Shown piece after piece: positions 9,739 through 19,600 of a DNA stretch of 64,000 nucleotides. A program made the position numbers and the translations under genes. Position 1 is the first letter of the stretch, and each line of letters opens with the position of its first letter. The notes beneath the pieces were generated by a model. The model ran no database searches. It was given only the letters and a program-made list of their open reading frames with translations, and was not told where the DNA came from. Source of the stretch: Hyphomicrobiales bacterium (lineage in GTDB: Bacteria > Pseudomonadota > Alphaproteobacteria > Rhizobiales > Xanthobacteraceae); assembly GCA_017305535.1 (NCBI GenBank), contig JAFKKN010000012.1:124001-188000 (forward strand). The letters run 5' to 3'.

Positions 9739-10425
9739 ATGCTGAAATTCTATTTCAACGGCTCGCCGAACCCGACCAAGGTCGCGCTGTTCCTTGAAGA
9801 AGCCGGTCTTCCCTACGAGCCGGTCGCTATCGACCCCCGCATCGGCGACCAGTTCAAGCCGGATTATCTCGCCGTCAATCCGAACGCCAAGGTGCCGGCC
9901 ATCGATGACGATGGCGTGAAAGTGTTCGACAGCAACGCCATCCTGCTCTACCTCGCCGAGAAAACCGGAAAATTCCTGCCCGCCGATACGCCGGCCAACC
10001 GCGGCGAACTGCTGTCGTGGCTGATGTTCGCCGCCACCGGTGTCGGCCCGTATTTCGGCCAGGCGGTCCACTTCAAGCACTTTGCGCCGGAGAAGATCGA
10101 TTACGCTCACAACCGTTACCAGTTCGAGGCCTTGCGCCACGCCGGCATCCTCAACGAACGCCTCGCCAGCCGGAAATACGTGGTGGGCGAGACTTACACC
10201 ATCGTCGACATGGACGTCTGGGGTTGGGCCCGCATGCTGCCCTTCGTCACCAATGACGACGTTTTCACGAAGCTGCCGAATCTCAAGCGGCTGATCGACG
10301 AGATCAACGCCCGGCCCGCTGCGGCAAAGGCGATCGCGCTAAAGGAAAGCTTCAAATTCAAAACCGAGATGGACGACGCCGCGCGCGCCGCCATGTTCAA
10401 GCATCAGACGACGAAAGTGGCTTGA
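9739..10425 (+). CDS. Glutathione S-transferase (YfcG/YghU-like)
   Basis: Cytosolic 228-residue protein with an N-terminal thioredoxin-like domain (FNGSPNPTKVALFLEEAG, then the conserved cis-Pro segment NAKVPAIDDD) and the all-helical C-terminal domain. The N-terminal SPN suggests the Nu-class (YfcG/YghU) family, which has disulfide reductase activity as well as conjugation activity. The start MLKFYFNG at 9739 is preferred over an in-frame ATG 27 codons upstream because it gives the family's usual N-terminus. It is monocistronic, followed by a palindromic repeat. Confidence 0.88.
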   Translation: MLKFYFNGSPNPTKVALFLEEAGLPYEPVAIDPRIGDQFKPDYLAVNPNAKVPAIDDDGVKVFDSNAILLYLAEKTGKFLPADTPANRGELLSWLMFAATGVGPYFGQAVHFKHFAPEKIDYAHNRYQFEALRHAGILNERLASRKYVVGETYTIVDMDVWGWARMLPFVTNDDVFTKLPNLKRLIDEINARPAAAKAIALKESFKFKTEMDDAARAAMFKHQTTKVA

Positions 10426-10448
10426 GGGTCGGCAACATATCCTCTCCT

Positions 10449-10564
10449 CGTCATGGCCGGATTCGTTCCGGGCATCCACGTCTTTCCCGCTTAAGACGTG
10501 GATGCCCGGGAGATAGGCAAGCAAAGCGACGCCGTCCTTCGGACGACTGTGCCCGGGCATGACG
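10449..10564. repeat. REP-like palindrome (CGTCATGGCCGG family)
   Basis: The element starts CGTCATGGCCGG and ends CCCGGGCATGACG, as inverted ends. Inside is a perfect 17-base stem, 10468-10484 with 10493-10509 (arm CCGGGCATCCACGTCTT). The right half holds one copy of the AAGCGACGCCGT unit that is tandemly duplicated at 48605-48676. It lies between two convergent genes and may also end transcription. Confidence 0.85.
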
Positions 10565-10577
10565 GGATATCGCGTCA

Positions 10578-11783
10578 TCACCCCCGTGAGACGTCGATCA
10601 CCTCGCCAAAACGCTCGTAACGTTCGCCGTTGAAGCGGATCATCTGCAACTGTTCGACCGGAAAATAGTCGGTGGCGCTGGTGTTGATGGTGATGCCCGG
10701 CAGCAGCAATCCGTGCGCCACGTTGCGCTGGCTCGCGGCCTGCTTCATCACGTTGCCGCGGGAGAGATCATCGCCGCAACGCTTCAGGATCTCGACCAGC
10801 AGTTCGGACACCACGTAGCTGTAGACGGTCAGCGAGTCCTTGCGATCGCCTTCGGGATAATAGACATCGAGAAATTCATTCCAGGCCTTGAAGGCCACAT
10901 CGTCTTTCCATGCGTCGTCGTTGCCGTCCTTGAGGTAAGCGCTGGAAATCACATTGCGGCAATTCTCGAAGCCGGCCGGCTTGAGCACTGCGCCGACGGA
11001 ATTGGCGCTGTTGCAAAGATAGTGATCCGGGCTCCAGCCCAATTCCGCCATCTTGCGGATGGTCTGCGCCGCGAACTTCGGCGTCGACATACTGACCACC
11101 ACATCGCAGCCGGCAGCATGTAATGTCACTACTTGGCTATCCACCACAGGATCGGCCGTCTCGTAGGAGCGCTGCGCCACGATCATCGCGGCACGGTCAC
11201 CGAGACCATCGCGCAATCCGGTCAATACGTCGCGACCGAAATCGTCATTCTGAAAGAGCACGCCGATTTTGGCCTGCGGTCGCGTCGCCATAATATGCCG
11301 GGCGAAGGCGCGTCCCTCGCTCTGGTAGCTCGGGATGAATCCCATGGTCCACGGAAAGTGCGCGGGATCTCCGAACTTGGTCGCACCCGAGGCAACAAAC
11401 AGTTGCGGCACCTGCTTCGCGTTCATGTATTTCATGATCGCGGAATTGGTCGGCGCGCCGAGCGAACCGAAGATCAATAGTACTTCGTCGTTCTCGACAA
11501 GCCGCCGCGTCTGCTCCACCGCTTTCGGCGGGCTGTAGGCATCGTCGTAGCTGAGATAGACGACCCTGCGGCCGTTGATGCCGCCGTGCGCATTGATCAT
11601 ACGGAAATAAGCCGCCGGCAGCTTTCCGAGCACGCTGTATGCGCTCGCGGGTCCGCTATAGGCATTGGTGTTGCCGATGCGGATTTCGGACACAGGCGTA
11701 GCCTGCGCGCGGACTGGAATGAATCCAGCGACAACCGCGCCAAGCACCGCGCGGCGGCTCAATCGAAAATCCAGATCTGTCAT
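10578..11783 (-). CDS. Periplasmic branched-chain-amino-acid-type binding protein
   Basis: Type I periplasmic binding protein (LivK-like, Peripla_BP_6) of 401 residues. The N-terminus SRRAVLGAVVAGFIPVRAQA carries a twin-arginine-like export signal. The mature part starts SEIRIGNTNAYSGPASAYS, followed by GRRVVYLSYDDAYSPPKAVE, typical of the family. No permease or ATPase genes adjoin it, so it must work with components elsewhere, or as a sensor. It starts 4 bases after the stop of a glutathione transferase gene. The ligand is unknown; such proteins in this group often bind aromatic or short-chain acids rather than Leu/Ile/Val. Confidence 0.87.
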   Translation of the reverse strand: MTDLDFRLSRRAVLGAVVAGFIPVRAQATPVSEIRIGNTNAYSGPASAYSVLGKLPAAYFRMINAHGGINGRRVVYLSYDDAYSPPKAVEQTRRLVENDEVLLIFGSLGAPTNSAIMKYMNAKQVPQLFVASGATKFGDPAHFPWTMGFIPSYQSEGRAFARHIMATRPQAKIGVLFQNDDFGRDVLTGLRDGLGDRAAMIVAQRSYETADPVVDSQVVTLHAAGCDVVVSMSTPKFAAQTIRKMAELGWSPDHYLCNSANSVGAVLKPAGFENCRNVISSAYLKDGNDDAWKDDVAFKAWNEFLDVYYPEGDRKDSLTVYSYVVSELLVEILKRCGDDLSRGNVMKQAASQRNVAHGLLLPGITINTSATDYFPVEQLQMIRFNGERYERFGEVIDVSRG

Positions 11784-11787
11784 CGCC

Positions 11788-12411
11788 TCAGGACGCGGTT
11801 TCGATCGCCAGCGCCTTGCGCACGCTGTCGCGCGCCATCATCCGCGCATAGTGATCACCGATCCGGGGGAAATCCGCGCGATTGACGCTGTCGCCTTCCA
11901 TCCACTGCACCAGTGTGAACAGGTACGGATCGCAAATCGTGTATTGCTCGCCCATCACCCAAGGGCCACGCAGCATGTTCTGTTCGATCATCCTGTAGCA
12001 GGCGCTCATGGTCTTCGGCACCATACGCTGCATGTCGGCGAACGAAGATTCTTCCGTCGCCCAGCGATAGCCGCGCATCCGATGCGCGTGCGCGATATGC
12101 ACCGTCGAGCACAGATAACTGTTGAACGCCTGCACCTCGGCGAATGCGAATGGATCGTCGAGCGGTGCGAGTTGTGCGGCGGGATAGCTTTGCGCGATGA
12201 AGGCCAGCATTGCCGGCGTTTCGGTCAGAATGCCGCGATCGGTGATCAGCGACGGCACCCGCCCCTTCGGGTTGATCGCCAGATATTCCGGGCTGTTCTG
12301 CTGGTTGGTCTTGAAGCTGATGCGCACCGCTTCATACGGCGCGCCGGCATCCTCCAGCGCGATATGCGAAGCCAGCGCGCAGGTGCCCGGCGTGTAGTAG
12401 AGCTTGAACAT
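11788..12411 (-). CDS. Glutathione S-transferase (beta-like)
   Basis: 207-residue cytosolic GST. The N-terminus MFKLYYTPGTCALASHIALE has the beta-class pattern with a cysteine (C11) near the glutathione site; the conserved NPKGRVPSLITDRGILTET segment holds the cis-Pro and glutathione-binding Glu-Thr. The C-terminal domain carries the helix-capping D in DPYLF. It precedes the binding-protein gene by 4 bases, so the two are likely cotranscribed, and it is divergent from a flavin monooxygenase gene. Confidence 0.9.
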   Translation of the reverse strand: MFKLYYTPGTCALASHIALEDAGAPYEAVRISFKTNQQNSPEYLAINPKGRVPSLITDRGILTETPAMLAFIAQSYPAAQLAPLDDPFAFAEVQAFNSYLCSTVHIAHAHRMRGYRWATEESSFADMQRMVPKTMSACYRMIEQNMLRGPWVMGEQYTICDPYLFTLVQWMEGDSVNRADFPRIGDHYARMMARDSVRKALAIETAS

Positions 12412-12558
12412 GATCGGTGCCCGAAATCAGTGCGGATGAGGTCGCGGACGCGGCCGGAATTGACTTGGTACGCCGCCCCCCCCCCGCGCGACAAGCCTTT
12501 CCGGTTGCCCGAGCCTGCGTCTTCATGCCATGACGCGACTGTAATCCGGGAGGCAAGA

Positions 12559-13848
12559 ATGACGGTTCTCATCGCGGGCGGCGGCATCGGCGGGCTGACG
12601 CTGGCGCTCAGTCTGCATCAGATCGGCGTGCCGTGCCGCGTGTTCGAAAGCGTCAGCGAGTTGAAACCGCTCGGCGTCGGCATCAACGTGCTGCCGCATG
12701 CGGTGCGCGAATTGATCGAGCTTGGCCTGCTCGACAAACTCGACGGCATCGGCGTCCGCACCCGGGAGTTGGCATTCTTCTCCAAATACGGCAAACCGAT
12801 CTGGAGCGAACCGCGCGGGCTGGAGGCCGGCTACAAGTGGCCGCAGTTCTCAGTGCATCGCGGCCAATTGCAGCAGATCCTGCTCGATACCGCGATCGAG
12901 CGTCTCGGCGCCGACAACGTCCTCACCAGCCATCATCTGGTCGACTGGACTGAGACGCCGGACGGCGTGCGAGCAAATTTCATCGATAGAGCGACCGGCC
13001 AGAGCGTGGGCAGCTATGACGGCACGCTGTTGATCGCCGCCGACGGCATTCATTCCGCGATTCGTGAAAAGCTCTATCCCAAGGAAGGCCCGCCGCTGTG
13101 GAACGGCCGCATCCTGTGGCGCGGCATCACCGAGGCGGACGCGTTCCTCTCCGGCCGCACCATGATCATGGCCGGGCACGAAATCCTGAAATTCGTCTGC
13201 TATCCGATTTCGCGCGAGCCGAACGCGCGCGGCAAACACCAGATCAACTGGGTCGCCGAGCGTCATATGCCGCCGACCTATCAGTGGCGGCGCGAGGATT
13301 ATAACCGCACGGCGAAGCTCGACGAATTCCTGCCGTGGTTCGAGAACTGGAATTTCGACTGGCTCGACGTGCCCGGCCTGATCCGAAATTGCCCGCACGC
13401 GTATGAATATCCGCTGGTCGACCGCGACCCACTCGACCGCTGGACCTTCGGCCATGTCACGCTGCTCGGTGACGCCGCGCATCCGATGTACCCGATCGGC
13501 TCCAACGGCGCGTCGCAGGCGATCCTCGACGCGCGGGTGTTGACGCGCGAAATTCTCGCGCAGGGCGAAGTCCCGGCGGCGCTGGAAGCCTATGAAGCGG
13601 AGCGCCGCCCCGCGACGACTGAACTGGTCAAGCTCAACCGCCGGAACGGCCCCGAGCAGGTCATGCAACTGGTCGAGGAGCGCGCGCCGGACGGCTTCAA
13701 TGTCGTCACCGACGTGTTGTCACAGCAGGAGCTGGAAGACATCGCCGCCAACTACAAGCGCGTCGCCGGCTTTCAGGTGGAAGCGCTCAACGCCAAGCCG
13801 CCGATCGTGCCGCAAGCACAGCCATCGGAAATTTCTGACGCGGGGTGA
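12559..13848 (+). CDS. FAD-dependent monooxygenase (PhzS/UbiH type)
   Basis: Flavoprotein of 429 residues of the aromatic hydroxylase superfamily. The N-terminal dinucleotide motif is GGGIGG (residues 7-12), the second FAD motif GDAAHPMYPIGSNGASQ lies near residue 310, and DG (AADGIHSAIR) near 165. The family inserts one oxygen into aromatic or phenolic substrates using NAD(P)H; the substrate is not predictable. A GGGAGG ribosome site precedes the ATG at 12559. The frame stays open far upstream through antisense of the GST gene, but those codons are not coding. Confidence 0.88.
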   Translation: MTVLIAGGGIGGLTLALSLHQIGVPCRVFESVSELKPLGVGINVLPHAVRELIELGLLDKLDGIGVRTRELAFFSKYGKPIWSEPRGLEAGYKWPQFSVHRGQLQQILLDTAIERLGADNVLTSHHLVDWTETPDGVRANFIDRATGQSVGSYDGTLLIAADGIHSAIREKLYPKEGPPLWNGRILWRGITEADAFLSGRTMIMAGHEILKFVCYPISREPNARGKHQINWVAERHMPPTYQWRREDYNRTAKLDEFLPWFENWNFDWLDVPGLIRNCPHAYEYPLVDRDPLDRWTFGHVTLLGDAAHPMYPIGSNGASQAILDARVLTREILAQGEVPAALEAYEAERRPATTELVKLNRRNGPEQVMQLVEERAPDGFNVVTDVLSQQELEDIAANYKRVAGFQVEALNAKPPIVPQAQPSEISDAG

Positions 13849-13858
13849 CGCGGTTCTT

Positions 13859-13992
13859 ACCTCTCCCCGCTTATGCGGGGAGAGGTCGGCGCGCTGCGCC
13901 GGGTGAGGGGCATGGCACAATGCCTACTGTTATCCCCGCACTCACCGACAGCGCCCCTCACCCCAACCCTCTCCCCGCAAGCGGGGAGAGGG
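13859..13992. repeat. Composite palindromic repeat (CTCTCCCCGC family)
   Basis: Two hairpins flank the element: 13859-13886 (12-base arms ACCTCTCCCCGC) and 13967-13992 (12-base arms CCCTCTCCCCGC). Inside, GGGTGAGGGG (13901-13910) pairs with CCCCTCACCC (13954-13963). The element is thus two inverted copies of one unit around a short spacer. It lies between the convergent flavin monooxygenase and mutY genes. Confidence 0.85.
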
Positions 13993-13997
13993 AGAAG

Positions 13998-15089
13998 TCA
14001 CGCACCCAACCCATGCGCGATCACCTTGCGCATGACATTGGGCAACGCCTCATCGTGAAGTGTTTCTAGCGGCACCCATCGCATACCGTCCGGCGCACGC
14101 GTGCGCGCCGGCGCCTTCGCCATATAGACCACAAGCTCCAGCGGGAAATGCGTGAAGACGTGGGTGACGACACCCACCTTGCGATGCCATCGCGTCACGC
14201 CCTTAATGGCGGGCGCTTGTGCGAGTGCGTCGACATCCTCGTGCCCCACTAACCATTCCGAGTTCGGCACCTCCGTCATGCCGCCAAGCAAACCTTTCGC
14301 CGCGCGGGTCCGCACCAGCAACTGGTCGCCACGCGTCACCACGAAAGCCGCGCCGCGTCGTAACGCGCCGGTCTTCTTCGGCGTCTTGCGCGGAAACGTG
14401 TCCTGATCGCCGCGCGTCCGCGCCGCGCAACCGTCGTCGAGGGGACACAGTGAACAGGCGGGCTTCTTCGGCGTGCAGATGGTGGCGCCCAAATCCATCA
14501 GCGCCTGCGCGCTATCGCCGGCGCGCGACGGCCCCAGCAACGTCGCAGCCAGTTCCTGAATGCGTGGCTTGGCCTGCGGCAGAGGCTCTTCGACCGCAAA
14601 GAGCCGCGACACCACGCGTTCGATATTGCCGTCCACCGGCATCGTGCGACGATCGAACGCGATCGCCGCGATCGCCGCCGCCGTATAGGGGCCGATACCG
14701 GGCAGCGTGCGCAGTCCCACCTCGGTATCGGGAAAGCTGCCACCGTGATCGCGCGCCACCGCCACCGCACAGGCATGAAGGTTGCGCGCCCGCGAGTAGT
14801 AACCGAGCCCTGCCCACATCCTGAGAACATCATCGAGTGAAGCCCGCGCCATCGCCGCGACATCCGGCCAGCGCGCGATGAACTTTCCGAAATACGGCCC
14901 CACCGCTTTTACGGTGGTCTGCTGCAACATGATTTCAGAGAGCCAGACGCGATAGGGATCTGCGGCTTCGCCCGGCAGTGCCCGCCACGGCAGGCGGCGG
15001 CGGTGACGGTCGTACCACGCCAGCAGCCGCGCGGGACGATCCGACGCGTCTACTTTCTTCCGTCTGGTTGCCGAGCCTGCTAGAGTCAT
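13998..15089 (-). CDS. mutY: A/G-specific adenine DNA glycosylase
   Basis: Base-excision repair enzyme of 363 residues that removes A mispaired with 8-oxoguanine. The helix-hairpin-helix region is LPGIGPYTAAAIAAIAF (near residue 130) with the catalytic Asp in MPVDGNIERV. The Fe-S cluster loop has the expected spacing C-x6-C-x2-C-x5-C (CTPKKPACSLCPLDDGC). The C-terminal MutT-like domain for 8-oxoG recognition is present (GGMTEVPNSEWLVG onwards). It is divergent from the DUF721 gene with 27 bases between start codons. Confidence 0.96.
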   Translation of the reverse strand: MTLAGSATRRKKVDASDRPARLLAWYDRHRRRLPWRALPGEAADPYRVWLSEIMLQQTTVKAVGPYFGKFIARWPDVAAMARASLDDVLRMWAGLGYYSRARNLHACAVAVARDHGGSFPDTEVGLRTLPGIGPYTAAAIAAIAFDRRTMPVDGNIERVVSRLFAVEEPLPQAKPRIQELAATLLGPSRAGDSAQALMDLGATICTPKKPACSLCPLDDGCAARTRGDQDTFPRKTPKKTGALRRGAAFVVTRGDQLLVRTRAAKGLLGGMTEVPNSEWLVGHEDVDALAQAPAIKGVTRWHRKVGVVTHVFTHFPLELVVYMAKAPARTRAPDGMRWVPLETLHDEALPNVMRKVIAHGLGA

Positions 15090-15116
15090 CGGCGTATCTA
15101 CGCAAAGCTCATCCCC

Positions 15117-15596
15117 ATGTCCAAGCCCGGCCCGATCACCGCGAAACCGCTATCCACATTGCTGGGCGGGGTGTTCTCCGACGTATTCGCCAAACAGGGT
15201 TTCGCCTCGCGCGAACTGGTCACGCGCTGGGCCGAGATCGCAGGGCCCGAGATCGCGCGCCATTCCGAACCGCTGAAGATGCAATGGCCGCGCCCAGTGG
15301 AAGGCCAGCCGCAGGAGCCGGCAACGCTGGTGCTCCGGGTCGAAGGGCCGATGGCGCTGGAAATCCAGCATATGTCCGACGTCATTCTGCAGCGGGTCAA
15401 CCGCTTCCTTGGCTGGAACGCGGTCGGCAAGCTGGCGTTACGACAGGCGCCGCTGTCGCAGCCTCTGGCACGGAAGCCTCCGAAAGCGCCGGACGCCAGC
15501 GCCGTGGCGCGGGTCGCCGAAACGCTCGGCCCGATCGAGGACGACGATCTGCGCGCGGCGCTGGCGCGGCTCGGCGCTGCGATCAAGCGGAATTGA
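15117..15596 (+). CDS. DUF721 (DciA-like) protein
   Basis: 159-residue basic protein of the DUF721 family. The family domain is at about residues 10-110 (GFASRELVTRWAEIAGPEIA, then LVLRVEGPMALEIQHMSDVI and QRVNRFLGWNAVGKLALRQA). DciA, the best-studied member, is a bacterial loader of the replicative helicase DnaB. The Pro/Ala-rich tail looks disordered. The order mutY (divergent), DUF721, DsbA-like, smc is familiar in alphaproteobacteria. Whether this member loads helicase is inferred from family only. Confidence 0.85.
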   Translation: MSKPGPITAKPLSTLLGGVFSDVFAKQGFASRELVTRWAEIAGPEIARHSEPLKMQWPRPVEGQPQEPATLVLRVEGPMALEIQHMSDVILQRVNRFLGWNAVGKLALRQAPLSQPLARKPPKAPDASAVARVAETLGPIEDDDLRAALARLGAAIKRN

Positions 15597-15717
15597 CGGT
15601 TAGTGACCCAGTGCTGGCAGCCGGCTCCTTGGCGCGCCATTGCCACAATCACAGTTTCAAGCTAGCCAGACAGCCTGCACAGGCGTCATCGAACGCCGAT
15701 TAAGGAGCCTTCCGTTG

Positions 15718-16377
15718 ATGATCACGCGCCGCGCTTTCACCGCTGCCCTGTCGCTGACCGGCCTTGCCGCCGTCGCCGGCCTGTCGCCCTGGCGCTTCAT
15801 CAGCGAGGCAATGGCACAGAGCCAACTCGCCGCCGACGTCGCCAAGCCGCCGTCCCTCCCCGACATGGGACTGGGCCCGAAGGACGCCGCCGTCACCATC
15901 GTCGAATACGCCTCGATGACCTGTCCGCACTGCGCCGCCTTCACCGAGCAGGTATTTCCGAAGCTGAAAGAAGCCTACATCGACACCAACAAGATCCGCT
16001 TCGTGTTCCGCGAGTTTCCGCTCGACATCAAGGCGGCCGCCGGTTCGATGCTCGCGCGCTGCATCGCCAAGGACGATCCGCAGAAGTACTTCGCCGCCAT
16101 CCACACCCTGTTCAAGCAGCAGGAGACCTGGGTGATGGGCAAGACCAGCGAACAACTGACCTTGATCGGCAAGCAGGCGGGCCTGAGCGAGGCCGATGTC
16201 GACAAGTGCCTGAAGGATCAGGCGCTGCTCGACAAGATCGCCGCCGACCAGAAATTCGCCAACGAGAAGCTCGGCGTGAATTCGACGCCGACGTTCTTCA
16301 TCAACGGCGAGATGATCAAGGGCGAAACCTCGTTCGAGGAATTCGATAAGCGGATCAAGGCGATCCTCAAGACCTGA
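15718..16377 (+). CDS. DsbA-family thiol:disulfide oxidoreductase
   Basis: Exported thioredoxin-fold protein of 219 residues. The N-terminus MITRRAFTAALSLTGLAAVA has a twin-arginine-like signal. The active site is CPHC at 69-72 in the context EYASMTCPHCAAF, and the cis-Pro loop is NSTPTFFINGE. This DsbA subgroup (BdbD-like) introduces or repairs disulfides in the periplasm. The ATG at 15718 follows an AAGGAG site at 15702. It sits between the DUF721 gene and smc on the same strand. Confidence 0.92.
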   Translation: MITRRAFTAALSLTGLAAVAGLSPWRFISEAMAQSQLAADVAKPPSLPDMGLGPKDAAVTIVEYASMTCPHCAAFTEQVFPKLKEAYIDTNKIRFVFREFPLDIKAAAGSMLARCIAKDDPQKYFAAIHTLFKQQETWVMGKTSEQLTLIGKQAGLSEADVDKCLKDQALLDKIAADQKFANEKLGVNSTPTFFINGEMIKGETSFEEFDKRIKAILKT

Positions 16378-16393
16378 TCATCCGGAAGCCAGT

Positions 16394-16469
16394 GCACCGG
16401 CGGCCCTGACAGGCACACCCCCTCGCCAAATTCGAATTTCAGCCCTTTGGCAGCTCTTCCCGCCGGTGC
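16394..16469. repeat. Long-loop inverted repeat after the DsbA-like gene
   Basis: GCACCGGCGG (16394-16403) and CCGCCGGTGC (16460-16469) are perfect inverted arms separated by 56 bases. There is no T-run, so this is not an obvious intrinsic terminator. The gap from 16378 to 16693 otherwise shows one GANTC site (16613) and the inverted repeat at 16627. Confidence 0.55.
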
Positions 16470-16626
16470 ATAGAACCGCGGGAAGTTTTGGCGTGCCGTC
16501 ATGCGCGCGCCGCGATGTTCTGGTTAAGTCCCGCAAAAGCCATTGGAAAAGCCGGTTTGCGCGGTTGCCCTGCCGGCTGGGGCTCGCCATTGTCCCTTTT
16601 CGCGAGATGCGCGACTCAGGGGCTAC

Positions 16627-16652
16627 CCACAATACTACATATGGTATGGTGG
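16627..16652. repeat. Inverted repeat just upstream of smc
   Basis: CCACAATAC and GTATGGTGG form 9-base arms with one mismatch around an 8-base AT-rich spacer, about 40 bases before the smc start. Position and symmetry suggest an operator, but the binding protein is unknown. A single GANTC site lies 10 bases upstream. Confidence 0.45.
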
Positions 16653-16693
16653 CCATGGGCTGATTCGCGTCTTGCCAATAGGGCATGTCATTC

Positions 16694-19600
16694 ATGAAAC
16701 TTACGCGCCTTCGCCTGCACGGATTTAAATCCTTTGTCGAGCCGACCGACTTTCTGATCGAGCCGGGTCTGACCGGCGTGGTCGGGCCGAACGGCTGCGG
16801 CAAGTCCAATCTGGTCGAAGCGCTGCGCTGGGCAATGGGCGAAACGTCCTACAAGTCGCTGCGCGCCACCGACATGGAAGCGGTGATCTTCGCCGGCACC
16901 AGCGGCCGCCCGGCGCGCAACCACGCCGAAGTGGTGATGACCATCGACAACGCCGACCGCTCCGCGCCGGCGGCATTCAATGATCAGGAAATCCTTGAGG
17001 TGTCGCGCCGGATCGAGCGCGAGGCCGGTTCGGTCTACCGTATCAACGGCGGCGACGTGCGCGCCCGCGACGTGCAAATCCTGTTCGCCGATGCCGCGAC
17101 CGGCGCACGGTCGCCGGCGCTGGTCCACCAGGGCAAGATCGGCGAAATCATTCAGGCCAAGCCGGAGCAGCGCCGCCGCGTACTGGAAGACGCCGCGGGC
17201 GTCGCCGGCCTTCATGCCCGCCGCCACGAGGCCGAGTTGCGGCTGAAGGCGGCCGAAACCAACCTCACCCGCGTTGAGGACGTGATCGGCCAACTGTCGA
17301 GCCAGGTCGAGGGCCTCAAGAAGCAGGCGCGACAGGCGATCCGCTATCGTGAGGTCGCCGCCCGCGTGCGCAAGGCGGAGGCCACGCTGTTCCATCTGCG
17401 CTGGCTGCAAGCCCACGCCGATGTCAACGACGCCGGCCAGACCCATGACCTCAGCGTCCGCGAGATGGCCGAGCGGACCCAGCATCAGGCCGAGGCCGCG
17501 CGTATCCAGGCGATCCGCGCCACCGAGTTGCCGGCACTACGCGACGCCGAAGCCCGCGCCGCCGCCGGGCTGCAACGCCTCAACAACGCCCGTGAGATGC
17601 TCGATCGCGAGGAACAGCGCGCCAAGGAACGCGTGGTCGAACTCGACCGCCGGCTGACGCAGTTCTCCGCCGACGTCGAGCGCGAGCAACAGCAGAATCT
17701 CGATGCCGACGCGGCACTGGCGCGGCTTGACACCGAGGACACCGAACTCAAGGAGGAGATTCGCACCCGCGTCGAACTGCGCAGCGGCGTCGACGAACGC
17801 GTCTCGGAAGCCGAGGCGACGCTGGCGGCCGCCGAACGCACCTTCACGGAGCTGACCACGGCGCTGGCAGACCTCACCGCGCGTCGCAACCAGTTCGAAG
17901 CCAACGTGCGGACACATCGTGACCGGCTGGCGCGGCTCGACCACGAGATCGCCACCGTCAATGCCGACGTCGAACAGATCGCGGCGCAGACCAGCGGCTT
18001 CGGCGATGTCGATGCACTCGCCGGCGCGGTCGAGGCGGCGCAGGAGATGCTGGGCCAAGCCGAGTACACGGTGCAGACCGCAGAAACCACGCATGTCGTG
18101 GCGCGGCAGGCGCTGGAAGCGAGCCGTGCACCGCTGACCGAAGCCGACAAGCGGGTGCAGCGCCTCGAAACCGAAGCGCGCACGCTGTCGAAGATTCTCA
18201 ACGGCGAAACCAAGAACCTGTGGCCGCCGATCATCGACGGCGTCACCGTCACCAAGGGCTATGAGAAAGCCATCGGCGCGGTGCTCGGCGACGATCTCGA
18301 TGCGCCGGTCGATCCCTCCGCGCCGATGCGCTGGACCGACACCGGCGTTCTCGAAGGCGACCCGGCGCTGCCGGAAGGCGTCGAAGCGTTGTCCGCTCAC
18401 GTGCAGGCACCGCCGGAACTGGCGCGCCGGCTGGCGCAGATCGGCGTCGTTGCCAAGGAGCGCGGCGCGGAGCTGGTATCGCAGCTCAAGACCGGCCAAC
18501 GGCTGGTGTCGCTGGAAGGCGACGTCTGGCGCTGGGACGGCTTCATCACCGCCGCGCACGCGCCGACCGGTGCCGCGCGTCGCCTCGCCGAGCGGGCCCG
18601 TCTGGTCGATATCGAGAACGAACTGGAGCAGGCTCGCGAGGACGCGGCGCTGAAGCGCGGCGCCTTGGAAACCGCCGACGCAGAACTCAAGACGGCCGCA
18701 GCCGAGGAAGCCGCGAGCCGCGAGGCCTTGCGTGCCGCCCGCCGCGAGGTTGACGCCGCGCGCGAACGCCTTGCCAATGCCGAACGCGAGATCAACCGCC
18801 ACGCCGCGCGCAAATCGGCGCTGACCGAGGCACAGACCCGTCTCGCCGCGGATCGCGCTGAAGTCGAAGCCGCGCACGCCAGCGCGCAGGACATGCTGGC
18901 CGAACTGGCGCCGAGCGACGAAGCCGAAGCGCAGCTCGCAGCCGTGCGCGGCGAGATCGAAGGCCATCGCCGCCTCGCCGCGCAGGTCCGCGCCGAAGCG
19001 CAGGCTCTCGCCCGCGAGGCCGAACTCGCCGATCGGCGCGTGCAGGCGATCATCGCCGAGCGCGACCAGTGGCAGTCCCGCAAGCAGAGTGCGGCATCGC
19101 AGATCGCCACCATCGAGGCGCGCGTCACCGAAGTGCGCGCTGAACGCGCCGAGCTTGAGGATGCGCCGGCACTGTTCGCCGAGAAGCGCGACGCCCTCAT
19201 CACAGAAGTCGAGCACGCCGAGGCCGACCGCCGCGCCGCCGCCGATGCACTGGCCGAGGCTGAGGCCATGATGGCCGAGACCGACCGCGTCGCCAAGCTG
19301 ACGCTGGAAGCGCTGTCCGCCGCGCGCGAGGCCACCGCCCGCGCCGAGGAGCGGATGGAAGCCACCAAGCGGCGGCTGGAAGATGTCGAGCGCGAAATCC
19401 ATGACGTGCTGGAGATCGAGCCAAACGGCCTCGCCGCCATCGCCGAGATCAAGCCCGGCGATGAGTTGCCGCCGCTCGACGACACCGAAGCCGAACTGGA
19501 AAAACTGCGCCGTGACCGCGAGCGGCTCGGCGCCGTCAACCTGCGCGCCGAGGAAGAGCTGCGCGAGGTCGAAACCCAGCACACGGGACTCGCCACTGAA

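Noticed and set aside
10449-10564. CRISPR-like array from repeated palindromes
   Set aside because: The repeats are isolated, differ in sequence, have no regular spacer spacing and lack cas genes.
12476-12485. Run of ten C in the gap before the flavin monooxygenase
   Set aside because: It is intergenic and could be a sequencing length error. Phase variation is possible in principle, but no gene frame crosses it.
11665-12558. N-terminal extension of the flavin monooxygenase by about 298 residues
   Set aside because: The extension lies antisense to the GST and binding-protein genes. The ATG at 12559 has a GGGAGG site and starts directly with the FAD motif.
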